From NCBI GenBank assembly GCA_003550325.1, contig QKWP01000418.1, forward strand, positions 257,932-321,931: 64,000 nt of DNA, in the 5' to 3' direction. The notes beneath the pieces were generated by a model. It searched no databases. It was not told the origin of the DNA and was given only the letters and a program-made list of their open reading frames with translations. This document shows, one piece after another, positions 1 to 11,096 of the stretch. Each line of letters opens with the position of its first letter. The first letter of the stretch is position 1. The DNA is from Gigaspora rosea (taxonomy: Eukaryota; Glomeromycota; Glomeromycetes; Diversisporales; Gigasporaceae). Position numbers and translations under genes: made by a program.

Positions 1-1700
1 TGATTTTTGTTTACTATGAGCTAACCTCACTGCTACTCCACCACCCACACCTAATACCCTAATTAGCCAATCAGATTTTACGATTATTAAAAAGTTAAAT
101 ATAATATTTAATAGTAAATAACTTAGGATCTACTGGACCAAATTTGATGATTTACCACCAAAATGATCCTCTCAATAAGAGGATTCTAGCGAGCCCAAAA
201 TCGTTAAAATCCAATTACAGGATCCTGTGATCGGAATAGATTTTTTTTACTATAAAGTTCTATAATTTATTAAATGTTGGGGATGATGCTGAAATCAGAT
301 GATGCTGAAATTTGGGGTCTCGATTTGAAACTATAAGCCCTGCTAAAATCCACATATACTCTTTAAATATCAAATCTACACCCAAACCTTACCCTAACCT
401 TATAAGACAAAGACGAAAAAACATCAAAAAAACTTAAAATTTCATATCAAAATAAATCGAAATTTCAGGATCATCTGATTTCAGCATCATTCCCGCATTA
501 AATAATTATAACCTATTTATAGTAAAACAAATTTATTTTGATCTTAGGATACTGTAATTGAATTTTAACAATTTTGGGCTTGTTAGAATTCTCTCATTGA
601 GATGATCATTTTTGTAGTAAAATCATCGAAATTGGCCCAGTAGATCAGAAGTTTTTAACAATTAAAAATTAATTTTTAATTGTTAATAACTTCTGATCTA
701 CTAGGCCAATTTCGATGATTTTACTACCAAAATGATTCTCTCAATGAGAGAATTCTAACAAGCCCAAAACCGTTAAAATCAATCACAGAATCCTGTGATC
801 AGAATAGATTTGTATTGCTATAAAAGTTATATAATTTATTAAATAATTATAACCCATTTGTACACAAATTTATTTCAATCACAGGATCCTGTGATTGGAT
901 TTTAATGATTTTAGACTTGTTGGAATCCTCTCATTGAGGGGATCATTTTGGTAGTAAAATCATCGAAATTGACCCAGTAGATCAGAAGTTATTAATTGGT
1001 AAATGATTTTTAAAGGAAAAAAAAAATGATAAACCTTATAATAAACAAATACGGAAATTCATATATTTTTTCTATAGTGTAAGAATGAGGCGTGCTTACA
1101 TATAAAAGTTTTTTTTATTAAGTAACACTTCCTTGTTGCATAATTGAAACTTGTAGAGCTAATTTTTGTGATTCTAATAGTAGTAAAATCATCAAAATCG
1201 GTTTGATAGATCATAATATATGAGTATTTTTCAATTATTTACTATAGAGTTTTTCCTTAAGAATTATAGCACATGGCATTCTATTACTATATAAGATTGC
1301 TAGTCACATGCCCATCAATCTTTACTATAAAATTTTACCTATTTAACTGCAGACTACTAATTAACAATTAAAATTAATTTTAATTGTTAATAACTTCTGA
1401 TCTACTATGCCAATTTCGATAATTTTACTATAAAATGATCCTCTCAATGAGAGGATTCCAACAAGCCTAAAATCGTTAAAATCCAATCACAGGATCCTGT
1501 GATCAAAATAAATTTGTGTTGCTATAAATGGGTTATAATTATTTAATAAATTATAGAACTTTATAGTAAAACAAATCTATTCTGATCACAGGATCCTGTG
1601 ATTGAATTTTAACGATTTTAGGCTCACTAGAACCCTCTCATAGAGAGGAACATTTTGGTAGTTGAATCATCAAATTTGGTCCAGTAGTTCAAAAGTTATT
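1..1700. repeat. Array of head-to-head foldback units (family FB1)
   Basis: No gene. About 130-bp half-units occur forward at roughly 127-255, 693-825 and 1395-1527 and reverse-complemented at roughly 525-655, 860-985 and 1560-1695, so three successive foldbacks are seen. Each half carries ACTACCAAAATGATCCTCTC, then TCAATGAGAGGATTC, then the near-palindrome ACAGGATCCTGTG. A diverged half-unit lies at about 1150-1215. Stretches 1-126 and 1000-1390 hold only A+T-rich filler. The first foldback is interrupted by the MITE at 276-496. No protein potential is seen, so these are non-autonomous repeats of unknown superfamily. Confidence 0.85.
276..496. mobile_element. 221-bp MITE (family M1) with ~30-bp TIRs
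   Basis: The ends carry ATGATGCTGAAATCAGATGA (from 283) and its inverse ending at 490. The element is flanked by ATTAAAT at 269-275 and 497-503, which reads as a target duplication; only its TTAA core would suit piggyBac-like elements. The neighbouring foldbacks at about 831-850 and 1528-1555 carry the uninterrupted site, so the insertion can be read directly. Relatives lie at 55608-55819 and, strongly decayed, at 42954-43157. The interior has a CCCTAA-like string near 390. The superfamily is uncertain. Confidence 0.85.
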
Positions 1701-1850
1701 AATTATTAAATATTATTATTAAATCTATAATTTTGGTCAAAAATAATTTTGCAACTTTGGCCGAAATTATGAAATTTTGGCCGGAATTACACCTGATACT
1801 TCAGCTGACCCACCCACCCACCCAGAAATTAGCTGATTTCTGGAAGTTCC

Positions 1851-2310
1851 CTTACATAGCATAAAAAAAGGTGCATTACACTTGATCTTATATTTTAAAA
1901 ATTTTTAGTGCTTAAATTTTTATTAAATTTTTTAGTCTAATTCAGGGCCGATAATTTTCCGCGGTGGTTAAGACTAAATTCTGCGTGTGGTTAAGACAAA
2001 TTCTGTAATAAATTTTTTGTCAGTTCTGTATTTTGTAATTTTTGTGTAGTTCTGTAATACAATTTCGTAATTTCTGCAATTTAATGCGATCTAATTTTTC
2101 CTGGAGAACACACTAATTCTGTGACATTCTGCGGTAACTAAAGGTGATTTCTGTGATTGGCTGTGATTAAGAGAAATTCTGCTGTATATGGACATAGCAT
2201 GGTCATTTAAATTCTGAACTCGATGGAGGCACTCTAGCACGATGGGTATTTAATTATTATTTTTATGTATTTATAAATTTTTATTGAAGAAATAAAAATT
2301 AACAAAATGA
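1851..2310 (+). repeat. Left inverted arm of the composite element
   Basis: This arm matches 5944-6402 in inverse orientation over its full length. It is mildly periodic, with words around ATTCTGTGA and TTCTGTAAT. Confidence 0.8.
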
Positions 2311-2504
2311 AAAATAATGAAATCTTTTTAAGTAGAAAAATAATGATAAAATGATAATGCGCGGATTAGAAAAGTGGAAATTTTTGAAAGAATTGGATTC
2401 AATTGTTACAACAAGTTTTAAGCGTTGAATTATGACAAAGTCAATTTATAATTTTCTTTGCGATTTAGAGATCTCTAACTTCTATTGGTACCCTTGACTT
2501 TATT

Positions 2505-2772
2505 ATCCAAAGTAAAACTTGATATGATGCTTTCTACAAGACTGAGCTTAATTCCTTTCTTACCTCCCTCGGTATAAAAACCCTTATAATTTCTGGTGTT
2601 AAAACTAATTTATGCTGTGAATCAACTGCCAGATGTAAGTATTTATGTTAATTTATAATGAACAGAAATGTTAATAATAACTTTAATAGAAGCATTTATA
2701 AGAATTACGATCTTGTTTTTATTGAGGATGCTACAGTGACAGATGCTCAAGAGATGCATGAGGTATGTAGAT
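2505..2772 (+). pseudogene. Isochorismatase-family cysteine hydrolase relic
   Basis: The plus-strand translation from about 2518 reads through ELNSFLTSLGIKTLIISGV and TNLCCESTAR. The latter is the conserved strand and active-site Cys segment of isochorismatase-like hydrolases. GTAAGT follows at 2636, and after about 57 bases IEDATVTDAQEMHE appears, the next conserved block of the same family. A TGA stop lies just before YDAFYKTEL. The exon join inferred from the GT-AG signals is out of phase by one base. The N-terminal catalytic Asp region and the C-terminus are missing. The fragment sits between the inverted arms of 1851-6402, which suggests capture. The family call rests on motif recognition and is fairly safe; function is lost. 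Confidence 0.7.
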
Positions 2773-3780
2773 TGTTTGCAGAAGAAAATTTATTTAAAAT
2801 GCCCTAAAATAAATTATTTTTCCTCTGTCTGAAACGCAACTTTATTGAACATAGGATATGGGTATAGTATAGCTACTATGGTTAAAAATACAATTGAATA
2901 GCTTTCAAGATAACTAGAAACAATAAACAATTTGTTACTAAGTATTTGAAGTTTTATTTCATGCCTAAAAAATAATTGGCAAATATTATAAATCATCAAT
3001 GTTTAATTTAAGCAAAAATAGATTCATTTCTTAAATCATATTTTAATTTTCTAACTTTCTTTTTTCTATTAAATAAAGCCAAATTGATTTTAATTAAGTC
3101 TAAGATAAAATAATTGATTTGTTTAATTGAATCTTTTGACAACATAAATTTAAGGGGTTATTTATATCCTGCGAGGAGTGGGTATTCTTATTTTTCGCTC
3201 CTCTGATCGTACCAATCAGATGATTGAATTTTGTGTAATGATCGAATGTAAACAAAGACAAAAATTGTAAACAAAAATTAAAAAATTTAACTATTCTAAG
3301 AAAAATTAAAGATATTATAAAAAAATTTTTCATCTATATATAAAATCTCATGCTGAACAAGTTACTTAGAGAACTTAGGAAGATTATCTTAGTAGACTTT
3401 TAAGATATTATCAAAAAACTAAAGAAAAAAATAAAAAAATGAAAATATCCTAAAAATCTATTAAGATAATCTTTGTTTGGTGCCTAAGTAAACTTGTTCA
3501 GCGTGAAATTTTGCGTATAGTCACTTTATCTAAAATTATTTTTTATTAATATTATATAAGATATTGTTAAAATAAAAAATAACTCCAAAATTATAATTTA
3601 ACAATTAACCAATCAAAATCGAAATGTGAGATGCAATGTAGATCGCTGGATGCGTGACATACATTTTTCCAAAATTTAAAAGACTTTTCATATTTCCATT
3701 ATATAGTGAATCAAGATTTACTATTATACCTTCAATTCAAAGAGTAATTTTTCTCAGATATTTTTATTAAATAATACTAT

Positions 3781-3832
3781 GCACCTCCATCGAGTTCAGA
3801 ATTTAAATGACAATGTGTCCATATAATGAGGA
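3781..3832 (-). repeat. Partial third copy of the composite-element arm
   Basis: GCACCTCCATCGAGTTCAGA and the following ~30 bases match the inner part of the 5944-6402 arm in the same orientation. Homology stops after about 50 bases. Confidence 0.65.
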
Positions 3833-4249
3833 TGCCTTTCTCATTATTTTAAAACCACACAATAAATATTGCAATCAATTGAATAATAGAATTTATAAAA
3901 ATTGAATTGAATTTTTGAATCAAATCAAATGGCTTTAAAATTATTAATAATACTTTAAATAGCATCGAAAACTACCAAATTATACTTCACTTTTTTCTTG
4001 AAAAATAGTAAGCTAAAAAAATATCTTGCTGCACACAACCTCAAGTCACAATGAATTAACTATTAGTAATTTGAATTTTAGATTTTTGTTTTTTTTAAAA
4101 AAAATTCATCATTATGAAATTAATATATTTCTGAAATTTACTGTGTTAACACTAATATCTTAAATAAGTTTTCTATATTAAACATAAATATAAACAAGTG
4201 AATTAGAAAGTAAAGAAATATAAAAATTTAAAATTACTTTAATTAGGGC

Positions 4250-4660
4250 TCAGCAATAATTCTCACTCAGATGAAAACTTACAAAAAATTGTCAAAAATA
4301 ATAAAATTGCTAATGCTGAAGATAATTTTAATATTGCAAAAAGTCAATATCTTATTGCAATGAATAATTTTTTTATATTTTAATAATGCAAAAATACAAT
4401 ATTTTTGCTGAATTAGATTATTCAAATATTGTTAGCTCGTCTGAGGAGCTTTCAAAAGCTTTTGAAGTTCTTCAAAGAATTCAAAATAAAGGTGATTGGA
4501 CTAAAAGTCAACCCAAAAATAAATTAGAAAAACACTTACTTAGTGGTTTTGGTTGCCAACGAAATATCAATGAAGCATGAAAATTGATTGAAGAGGCAGC
4601 TAATATTGGTTATTATACTCATCTAGAATTTAGTCAAATCAATATTCTTAATTGATGATT
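4250..4660 (+). pseudogene. Sel1-like repeat protein relic
   Basis: Translation around 4270-4360 gives a helical segment (IANAEDNFNIAKSQYLIAM). After stops, an open stretch from 4386 encodes 64 residues ending in GFGCQRNINEA, a stop where Trp or Ala would be expected, then KLIEEAANIGYYT. The G-x-G...A...IEEAA..G pattern is typical of Sel1-like repeats, which form solenoid adaptor proteins and are expanded in some fungi. The 64-residue frame is only a shard, with stops before and inside the repeat, so I call it a pseudogene. It lies inside the 1851-6402 composite. Confidence 0.5.
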
Positions 4661-5198
4661 TTGGTGCAAGTGAAGTTATCAAAAATAGAATAAAAGGAGA
4701 TTTTTTCTTATTTTTTCTTTGCTACTTTATTTTTATTAATTTTATTATTTTCTACTATTAGTTGCTATGTGACAAGTTATTTATTGTATCATAATTATTC
4801 TATAGTAGCAAAAAAAAGTTTTGATTTATCTACCACAAAATTCACTAATTTTATTTACCAGTACATTTAAATTTAAAAATATTAGATTAAATTCTAGTGA
4901 ACATTGCTTGAAAATAATTTGAGCATTCTATTTAAAATTGAAAAGTTTTATATATAGATAAAAATAGGTATAATAAATTTATTAAATTTATGAACGTTCG
5001 AATAATTTTTAAATTTGATCAGGTTTTTGTTAAGTTATTTTGATTTGAAGTTTTAAAAAAATTTACAAAAAAAATTTGCTTCCATATTCATATAATTCAA
5101 TATTTGCGAATCTCAACATCATATCGATATTAAATTGTTCTTAAGATAGAGTTAGTTTTCAATTTCCAATGACTTATTTTGGTTTGATCTTTGATAAT

Positions 5199-5605
5199 TT
5201 ACTTTGGGATAAGAGATTCAATCTCTTGATGAGTTATTCCATAATTATTTAATATTCTATTAATACAATGGTTAAATGATTTATAATTTTCTTTAATTGC
5301 TCTTTCTTTAAAACTATACATTCTACCATTCAAATAATGAACAAATAAATCTTTTAGATTGGCATTTATTTTTTTATTGTCAGCATAGAAACAGAAAAAT
5401 TCTTGTTTTAGATCATCAAAGATCTCATATTCGTCTGTATATGATATATTATCCTCAAGAGACTTATTAGTTTGTATCTGAAAATGGTCCTATAAGATCT
5501 CGCTTAATGAATTTCTAACAATAAACCTCTTTCTTTTAACAAACTTTGAAGCTATTTTGTATATGTCAAGATAATCATTTTCATCAGAAATTTCTTTATT
5601 CCAAA
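5199..5605 (-). pseudogene. Unrecognised protein relic, ~130 codons with one stop
   Basis: Read on the minus strand, one frame stays open from about 5605 down to a TAA at 5199-5201, with a single internal TAG near 5490. It contains DENDYLDIYKIASKFVKRKR, then after the TAG TDEYEIFDDLKQEFFCFYAD, HYLNGRMYSFKER and HQEIESLIPK. Upstream (5605-5720) the coding signal continues in another frame with a stop, so it is frameshifted. The composition is charged and helical, with no membrane segment. I do not recognise the family. It lies next to the right arm of the 1851-6402 composite. Confidence 0.45.
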
Positions 5606-5943
5606 TAAGAAGATTGCGAAAGAAGTTTTGATCGAAAGAGACTTCAATAGTAGAAAATTTTGTTGGTTGTGTTCATGACTCTAACATTAAGTCCTTTTGA
5701 TGGTAATAAATTTTTTATTTTTTCTGATAAGGAGGAGTGATGCACTATTTCTCAGTTAAATAATGCTATTTTATATAAACAAAAAAAAGTCTAGTTTCTT
5801 ATTTTGACATATATTTTTAATAATAAATTGCACAATCATTATAAAATGAAAAAAATTCACAGGTCTTTTTAGAGTTAACTATTAGTTAATTTTTGTTATA
5901 CCAATATGTATGTATAAATTGTCATTTGGTACATTACTGTATT

Positions 5944-6402
5944 TTTCATTTTGTTAATTTTTATTTCTTTATTGAAAATTTATAAATACATAAAATGATA
6001 ATTAAATACCCATCATCTAGGGCACCTCCATCGAGTTCAGAATTTAAATGACCATTTTGTGTCCATATACAGCAGAATTCTCTTAATCACAGCCAATCAC
6101 AGAAATCACCCTTAGTCCCGCAGAATGTCACAGAATCATTGTGTTCTCCAGGAAAAATTAGATCGCATTAAATCGCAGAAATTACAAAATTGTATCACAG
6201 AACTACACAAAAATTACAAAATACAGAACTGACAAAAAAGTTTATCACAGAATTTGTTTTAACCACACACAGAATTTAGTCTTAACCGCCGCAGAAAAAC
6301 ATCGGCCCTGGATCAAACTAAGAAATTGAATAAAAATTTAAGCACTAAAAATTTTTAAATTATGAGATCAAGTGTAATGCATGTTTTTTTATGCTATGTA
6401 AG
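5944..6402 (-). repeat. Right inverted arm of the composite element
   Basis: This is the inverse copy of 1851-2310. Small indels and scattered substitutions separate the two, so the copies are not recent. Confidence 0.8.
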
Positions 6403-7221
6403 TTGATCAAAACATGTAATTTCTATATTAGTCGAGAATGAATTTTTTTTATTGGTCAGATCGATGAAAATTTAAAATGATCAATTATTGGTCAGATTAG
6501 ATTGAATTTCTATTCCAAATTCCAATGTAATTCTGAGCAGCTTGTCATGAATGTGAGCTCAGAGGGCCTTCCATTTTTATTTTGGTTAATAAATAAACAG
6601 AAAATGAATTTCTTGTTTTTTTTTCTATTGAGTTCGCTTATACTTAATTTTGAAAATAAAGTTATCAAGTTAAGCTTTTTTGAACTAAAAATGCTAAAAA
6701 AAAGCTTTCATTCACTTTTGAAACCAACTAAGAATAATTCAAATTTATTCGTAACTTGAGTAAACATAATTCTTGTAAAAATATTTTGGGTAGAATTAAT
6801 TCGTAGCATAGGTTTGGTAGAATTAGAGTTGGCATTACTAAAACTTAATTTAATGTGGGGGATGATTTTATAAAGACAATTCCAATACTTTACCATTTAA
6901 ATATTAATATTAATTTTGTTAATTAAAAATTTACATTAAATAAAATATTATAATTCTTATTGTTTCTTAAAAATTATACTGTAATTTTGTAATAAAATAT
7001 CGTGATAGCTATTGCTAAATTTGGCTAATAGAAATATTTAAAACATCAGAATATTAAATATTGATAAAATTAGTATATACTTTAGTATAATCTTTTCAGT
7101 TGGCAGGTAAATTATCGATTGCATATCGGTTTGTAAATAATTTCAAATAAAGTCAGACCTCTCTCTTTATAAATTTGCACTTAGAGATGTATTGTTATTC
7201 CAGGTGTTCCAGACTATCTAG
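6403..7221. other. Stretch without recognisable gene
   Basis: A+T-rich. An 85-codon open frame at 6502-6759 (+) is mostly Phe, Leu, Lys and Asn from A/T runs, and I do not support it as a gene. No repeats are recognised. Confidence 0.5.
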
Positions 7222-9660
7222 AATATTTAATATCCATTATCAAGTCCTAATTGAATCATCTTGAAATTCTGTTGGCTAATATTGAAGGTTCTTCCAAACT
7301 AAAACCAAATGTACAAGTGATGTTTCAAAAAGAAGCCATATAAGGTCTTTAACAATCTTGTCATTCTTATTGGCCTCAACTTTAGTTTTAAGTGATTTAA
7401 TAATTGAATGATGTGGATTAATTTCCAAAATCTTTTTAGATGACATATATGATTCCATACTAGAATCACGTAATGCCTGAGCTTTCGTGATATGTCAAAG
7501 TTGGCAAACCAACCGTATTGTTCAGTTACAAGAACACATGGCAACACTGAAATATGATTTGATACAAGAACCCAAAAAATAAAATAGATTTTAATATAGT
7601 TAATAACAAAAAAAAACTTGTTTATCACTTTAAATAAAAAAAATTTTTTACCTTTACAATGTTATCACCAAGAATTTCTTTAATTTGNTGAAGGTTCTTC
7701 CAAACTAAAACCAGAATGTACAAGTGATGTTTCAAAAAGAAGCCATATAAGGTCTTTAACAATCTTGTCATTCTTATCGGCCTCAACTTTAGTTTTAAGT
7801 GATTTAATGATTGAATGATGTGGATTAATTTCCAAAATCTTTTTAGATGATATATATGATTCCATACTAGAATCACGTAATGCCTGAGCTTTCATGATAC
7901 GTCAAAGTTGGCAAACCAACCGTATTGTTCAGTTACAAGAACACATGGCAACACTGAAATATGATTTGATACAAGAACCCAAAAAATTAATTTCTTCTTC
8001 ACACAATTTCTTTTCTTCCTCATCTTCATCAATCTCAAGCCCTTTTTTTGTAATACATACAAGTTTTTTACTTTTGTATTCTTTAAGTTGCGAAACAGAG
8101 TATTCATTGATAGGATCAGGCATAAATAAGATCTTATACACTCATTTTTTTAATACCTCAAAAAATAGTGAATTCTTAACAGCTTGACGATTTTCTCCTA
8201 TAATGTAGTAAATATCTTTTTGTTTTTCTAGCATACATATAATATAATCTTTTAGAGAGTAAGTTCATCAGTGGATTTTGAGAATTAATAATGAATGAAT
8301 TCGGCTAATTTGTACCAATTCTAAGAATCTTTATGAATTCCAAGCTTAATATTTTTGTCAAATGCATCATAGAATTTTGCAAAATCTTCTTTGTTCTCTG
8401 CAATCTCAGAAAACAGCTCCATATATTTTTTTACTATATTTTTACAAATAACTTTAAAAATCTTGTTATGTTGAAGTATTTATTGAGAAATATTAAGCGG
8501 TAGATCTTCTAAATCAACTTTTTCTTTGAAGAAGTCAAGATATTTAGAAATTAAATCTTTACAATCGTCCATAATAAGGATGCTATGAATGTAAAGTTTA
8601 ATGTTATTGTGTTTTTTCTTAGTTTCAAAGTGATAGAATGGAGCACGACATGGTATGAATAGAATTGCTCTGAATTCTAATTGACTTTTGATAGAGAATT
8701 GTAAATGGCCAAATGTTCCTCTTAATAATTAGTTAGAGACTTGTAGAATGCAGCATATTCTTCATGATTAATATCATCAGAATTTCTTTTCCAGATAGGT
8801 TTAGTGTTGTTTAACTCTTCAGTTTTTAATGTCTTTATCTTCTCTTTATCATTTTCTTCATCTTTTTCAGCTTCCTTTCCAACAATAAGTTGGATTGAAT
8901 GGCAAATAAATTCAGAGTGTTTCTTTACAAGCTCTTTAATCTTATGTTCTTCAAGGTATTTTAATTGATCTTATTTGAGGAACAATTTAATAAGTGTGCT
9001 TTAGCCAATGGGTTTATTATCTGTATCATGGGCAATGGTGAATTATTTACTGGCTGGCGATTTCCAAATATACTGTACGTTATCATTGTGCTTTGTAATC
9101 ACTTGAACATGGTTTGTAACCAAGTAGACAAAATAGAAACCAACACCAAACTGACCAATCATAGAAATGTCAGCACCAGAATGCAAAGCTTCAATAAAAT
9201 CCTTAGTACCTGAACAAGCAATAGTACCTAGATTTTTCACAAGTTCGGTCTAAGTATGTTTATCATTGTTAACAAAATCATCTTTGATCATTTTGAGTGA
9301 TAATACCTTGGTCATGCCAATTCCAGTATCCCGTAACATAAGAACTTTATTTTCTTTATCAGGAATGATTTGGATATAAAGTTCGTGTCTGTTATCAAGT
9401 TTTGAAGAATCAGTAAGTGATTTATATCGAATTTTATCCAAAGTATCTGATGCGTTAGAAATTAATTCACAAAGGAAAATCCTGCATTATGAGATTAAGA
9501 AATAGAAATACCAACAAACCGTTTGCTCTTTAAGTCAGAAAATTATACACTTGATTTTAAAATAATATTACTTACTCTTTATTTGAGTAGAAAGTGTTAA
9601 TAATAATTGACATAAGCTGAGATATCTCAGCTTGAAAGGCAATTGTTTGGCTTCAGCCAT
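7222..9660 (-). pseudogene. HSP90: HSP90 molecular chaperone pseudogene, introns retained
   Basis: HSP90 is the cytosolic ATP-dependent chaperone of the GHKL family. On the minus strand the start is ATG at 9658-9660 (MAEAKQLPF), after which one base is missing. A GT-AG intron lies near 9489-9567, followed by [26 protein letters not shown] and DTGIGMTK. A 57-bp intron follows (9250-9306), then [26 protein letters not shown] and [10 protein letters not shown]. The middle domain is recognisable but full of stops and frameshifts. The C-terminal part has [38 protein letters not shown] and finally a frameshifted RMIQLGL. Retained introns show DNA-level duplication rather than retrotransposition. 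The 3' part is present twice. The family call is near certain; it cannot encode a functional protein. Confidence 0.93.
7287..7988 (-). repeat. Direct duplication of the HSP90 3' exon with an N at the joint
   Basis: Segment 7287-7580 recurs almost unchanged at 7692-7988; both start GGTTCTTCCAAACTAAAACC. Between them lies a short IKEILGDNIVK exon end with a GTAAA donor (about 7640-7686). A single N at 7688 sits exactly at the join. The very high identity and the lone N suggest either a recent tandem duplication or an assembly artefact from merging alleles or paralogues. Confidence 0.8.
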
Positions 9661-10288
9661 TTCTGCGTAAATATTATAAATTATAAATATTGCTATGTTT
9701 TTATAGTGCACTCTCAAAATTTACATACTTTGGTCAACTCTCTGTACAGTATATAGTCAAAATTTAAGAATTCAAAGGTTTTAACCTCGATTAAAATTTA
9801 TCTTAAGTTATATTTTAATTGATATGTATTGTTTCAATCAGACAAATGTTAAATGAAATTAAATTTATATTAAAGTATGAATTATTTTATTAAAATGTGC
9901 CACATTAATTCAGTCATTTAAATTAATTTACTAATAATCTTTTTTTGGATTCATTCAATCGGGATTTTGGTGATCAAAAGTAGGCGTAGCTCAACGCGAA
10001 AAATGGCTCTCTATATTGTTATAATAATATGGAAAACAATAGTGTTCTTCGGCTATTCTTATTGCAAAAATTTGGATTTTAAAATAACAAAAAATCTCTA
10101 TATAAATCACTGTTGTTAAGTCTGTAAAATTATTCAAAATTCATAACAATCTTCAACATTACGGAAATTATAATTTAAAAAAGTAGTCAATATAAATCTT
10201 TTGGCGAATATGAAAAAATTATTTTAAAAAAATGGGTTGAAAAATGTAGAAAGCAAATTTTCGTCTCTTGGTGAATACGAAATAATTA
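9661..10288. other. Upstream flank of the HSP90 relic, nothing recognised
   Basis: A+T-rich sequence without a convincing open frame. Short duplicated phrases (GGCGAATATGAAAAAATTAT near 10202 and GGTGAATACGAAATAATTAT near 10270) lead into the foldback that follows. Confidence 0.4.
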
Positions 10289-11096
10289 TTTTAATTGATG
10301 ATTCGCTACTCAACAGAAGAATGATCTTAGTGTAACGTGATACAAATTACTATGTAAATCCTAAATGTACAGAATGCAGCGTTCGTCCATGGAAACTTTT
10401 TATTTTACTAAGTTAGCGAGCAAAGTCAATTAATTGAAAGTTGTAGAGCTCAATGAGACGATTCTAACGGTGGTTAGATCATCCAAATCGGTCCAGTGGA
10501 TGCCGAGATATCTTCGAAAAACGATTGGCCGCTATATAAAATTACTATGTAAACAGATATACCAGGAACGGAGTACAAAGTACGTAGTGTATGGTTTACA
10601 GGCATTTGAAATGCTGTGTCTCTTTTGTATTTGATTGGTTAATCTATCCTTGTGACTTCTGAATGTATTTCTATATTTGTACATACTCTATAGGATCTAC
10701 TGTATCGTATGCAAAAAAAAAACCAGAAACTTATGCAAAACTAGTTGAACCTGTATCTCGCAGAAAATCCACTTTCCGTTCCTGGTTTTGCGTGACAATG
10801 TAGTGCAGTTACTTATAAACAATAGTTTGTTTACATAGAAATTTTATATAGTCGCCAAGTCGTTTTTCGAAGATATCTTGGCATCAACTAGGCCGATTTG
10901 GATGATCTAACCACCGTTAGAATCGTCTCATTGAGCTCTACAACTGTCAATTAATCAACTTTGCTCGTTAACTTAGTAAAATAAAAAGTTTTCATTGGAC
11001 GAACGCTGCATTACGTACATATAAGATTTATATAGTGATCTGCATCATGTTACACTAAGATCATTCTTCTGTTGAGTGGCGAATCATTAATTAAAA
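10289..11096. repeat. Long foldback (family FB2) with an element in its centre
   Basis: The left arm 10289-10557 returns inverted at about 10830-11096. The arms contain GAGCTCAATGAGACGATTC, ATCATCCAAATCGGTCCAGT and GAGATATCTTCGAAAAACGA. The open frame starting MKVVELNETILT at 10434 is simply a translation of the arm and is not a gene. The core words are shared in altered form with FB1 (1-1700) and with the array at 18100-19510. Confidence 0.85.
10561..10796 (+). mobile_element. Element with ACCAGGAACGG termini, copy A
   Basis: Bounded by ACCAGGAACGG at 10561 and its inverse at 10786-10796, in the centre of the FB2 foldback. An inverted copy lies at 12215-12439, and related ends are seen near 34820-34845, 57433, 57942 and 62245. 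Homology to copy B continues past the right end (TTTGCGTGACAA), so the true terminus may lie further out. Confidence 0.65.

Larger units (their letters stand above)
1851..6402. mobile_element. 4.55-kb composite with ~460-bp inverted arms carrying gene fragments
   Basis: Sequence 1851-2310 returns inverted at about 5944-6402. Both arms run from CTTACATAGCAT, through AGGGCCGAT and many CTGTGAT/ATTCTG words, to a TTAACAAAATGAAAAAT end. Between them lie relics of three unrelated coding sequences, at 2505-2772 (+), 4250-4660 (+) and 5199-5605 (-). The layout resembles a gene-capturing (Pack-MULE-like) element. I see no clear 9-bp target duplication and no transposase. A third partial arm at 3781-3832 leaves open that the arms are independent insertions. 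The rest of the interior (2800-4240, 4680-5190, 5730-5940) is A+T-rich with nothing recognisable. Confidence 0.55.

Noticed and set aside
7222-9660. Functional HSP90 gene
   Set aside because: Numerous stops and frameshifts in every domain, even after removing two plausible introns.
10434-10634. 66-codon frame MKVVELNETILT...
   Set aside because: It translates a foldback arm; the same text recurs inverted near 10900 and around 19223-19430 without coding constraint.
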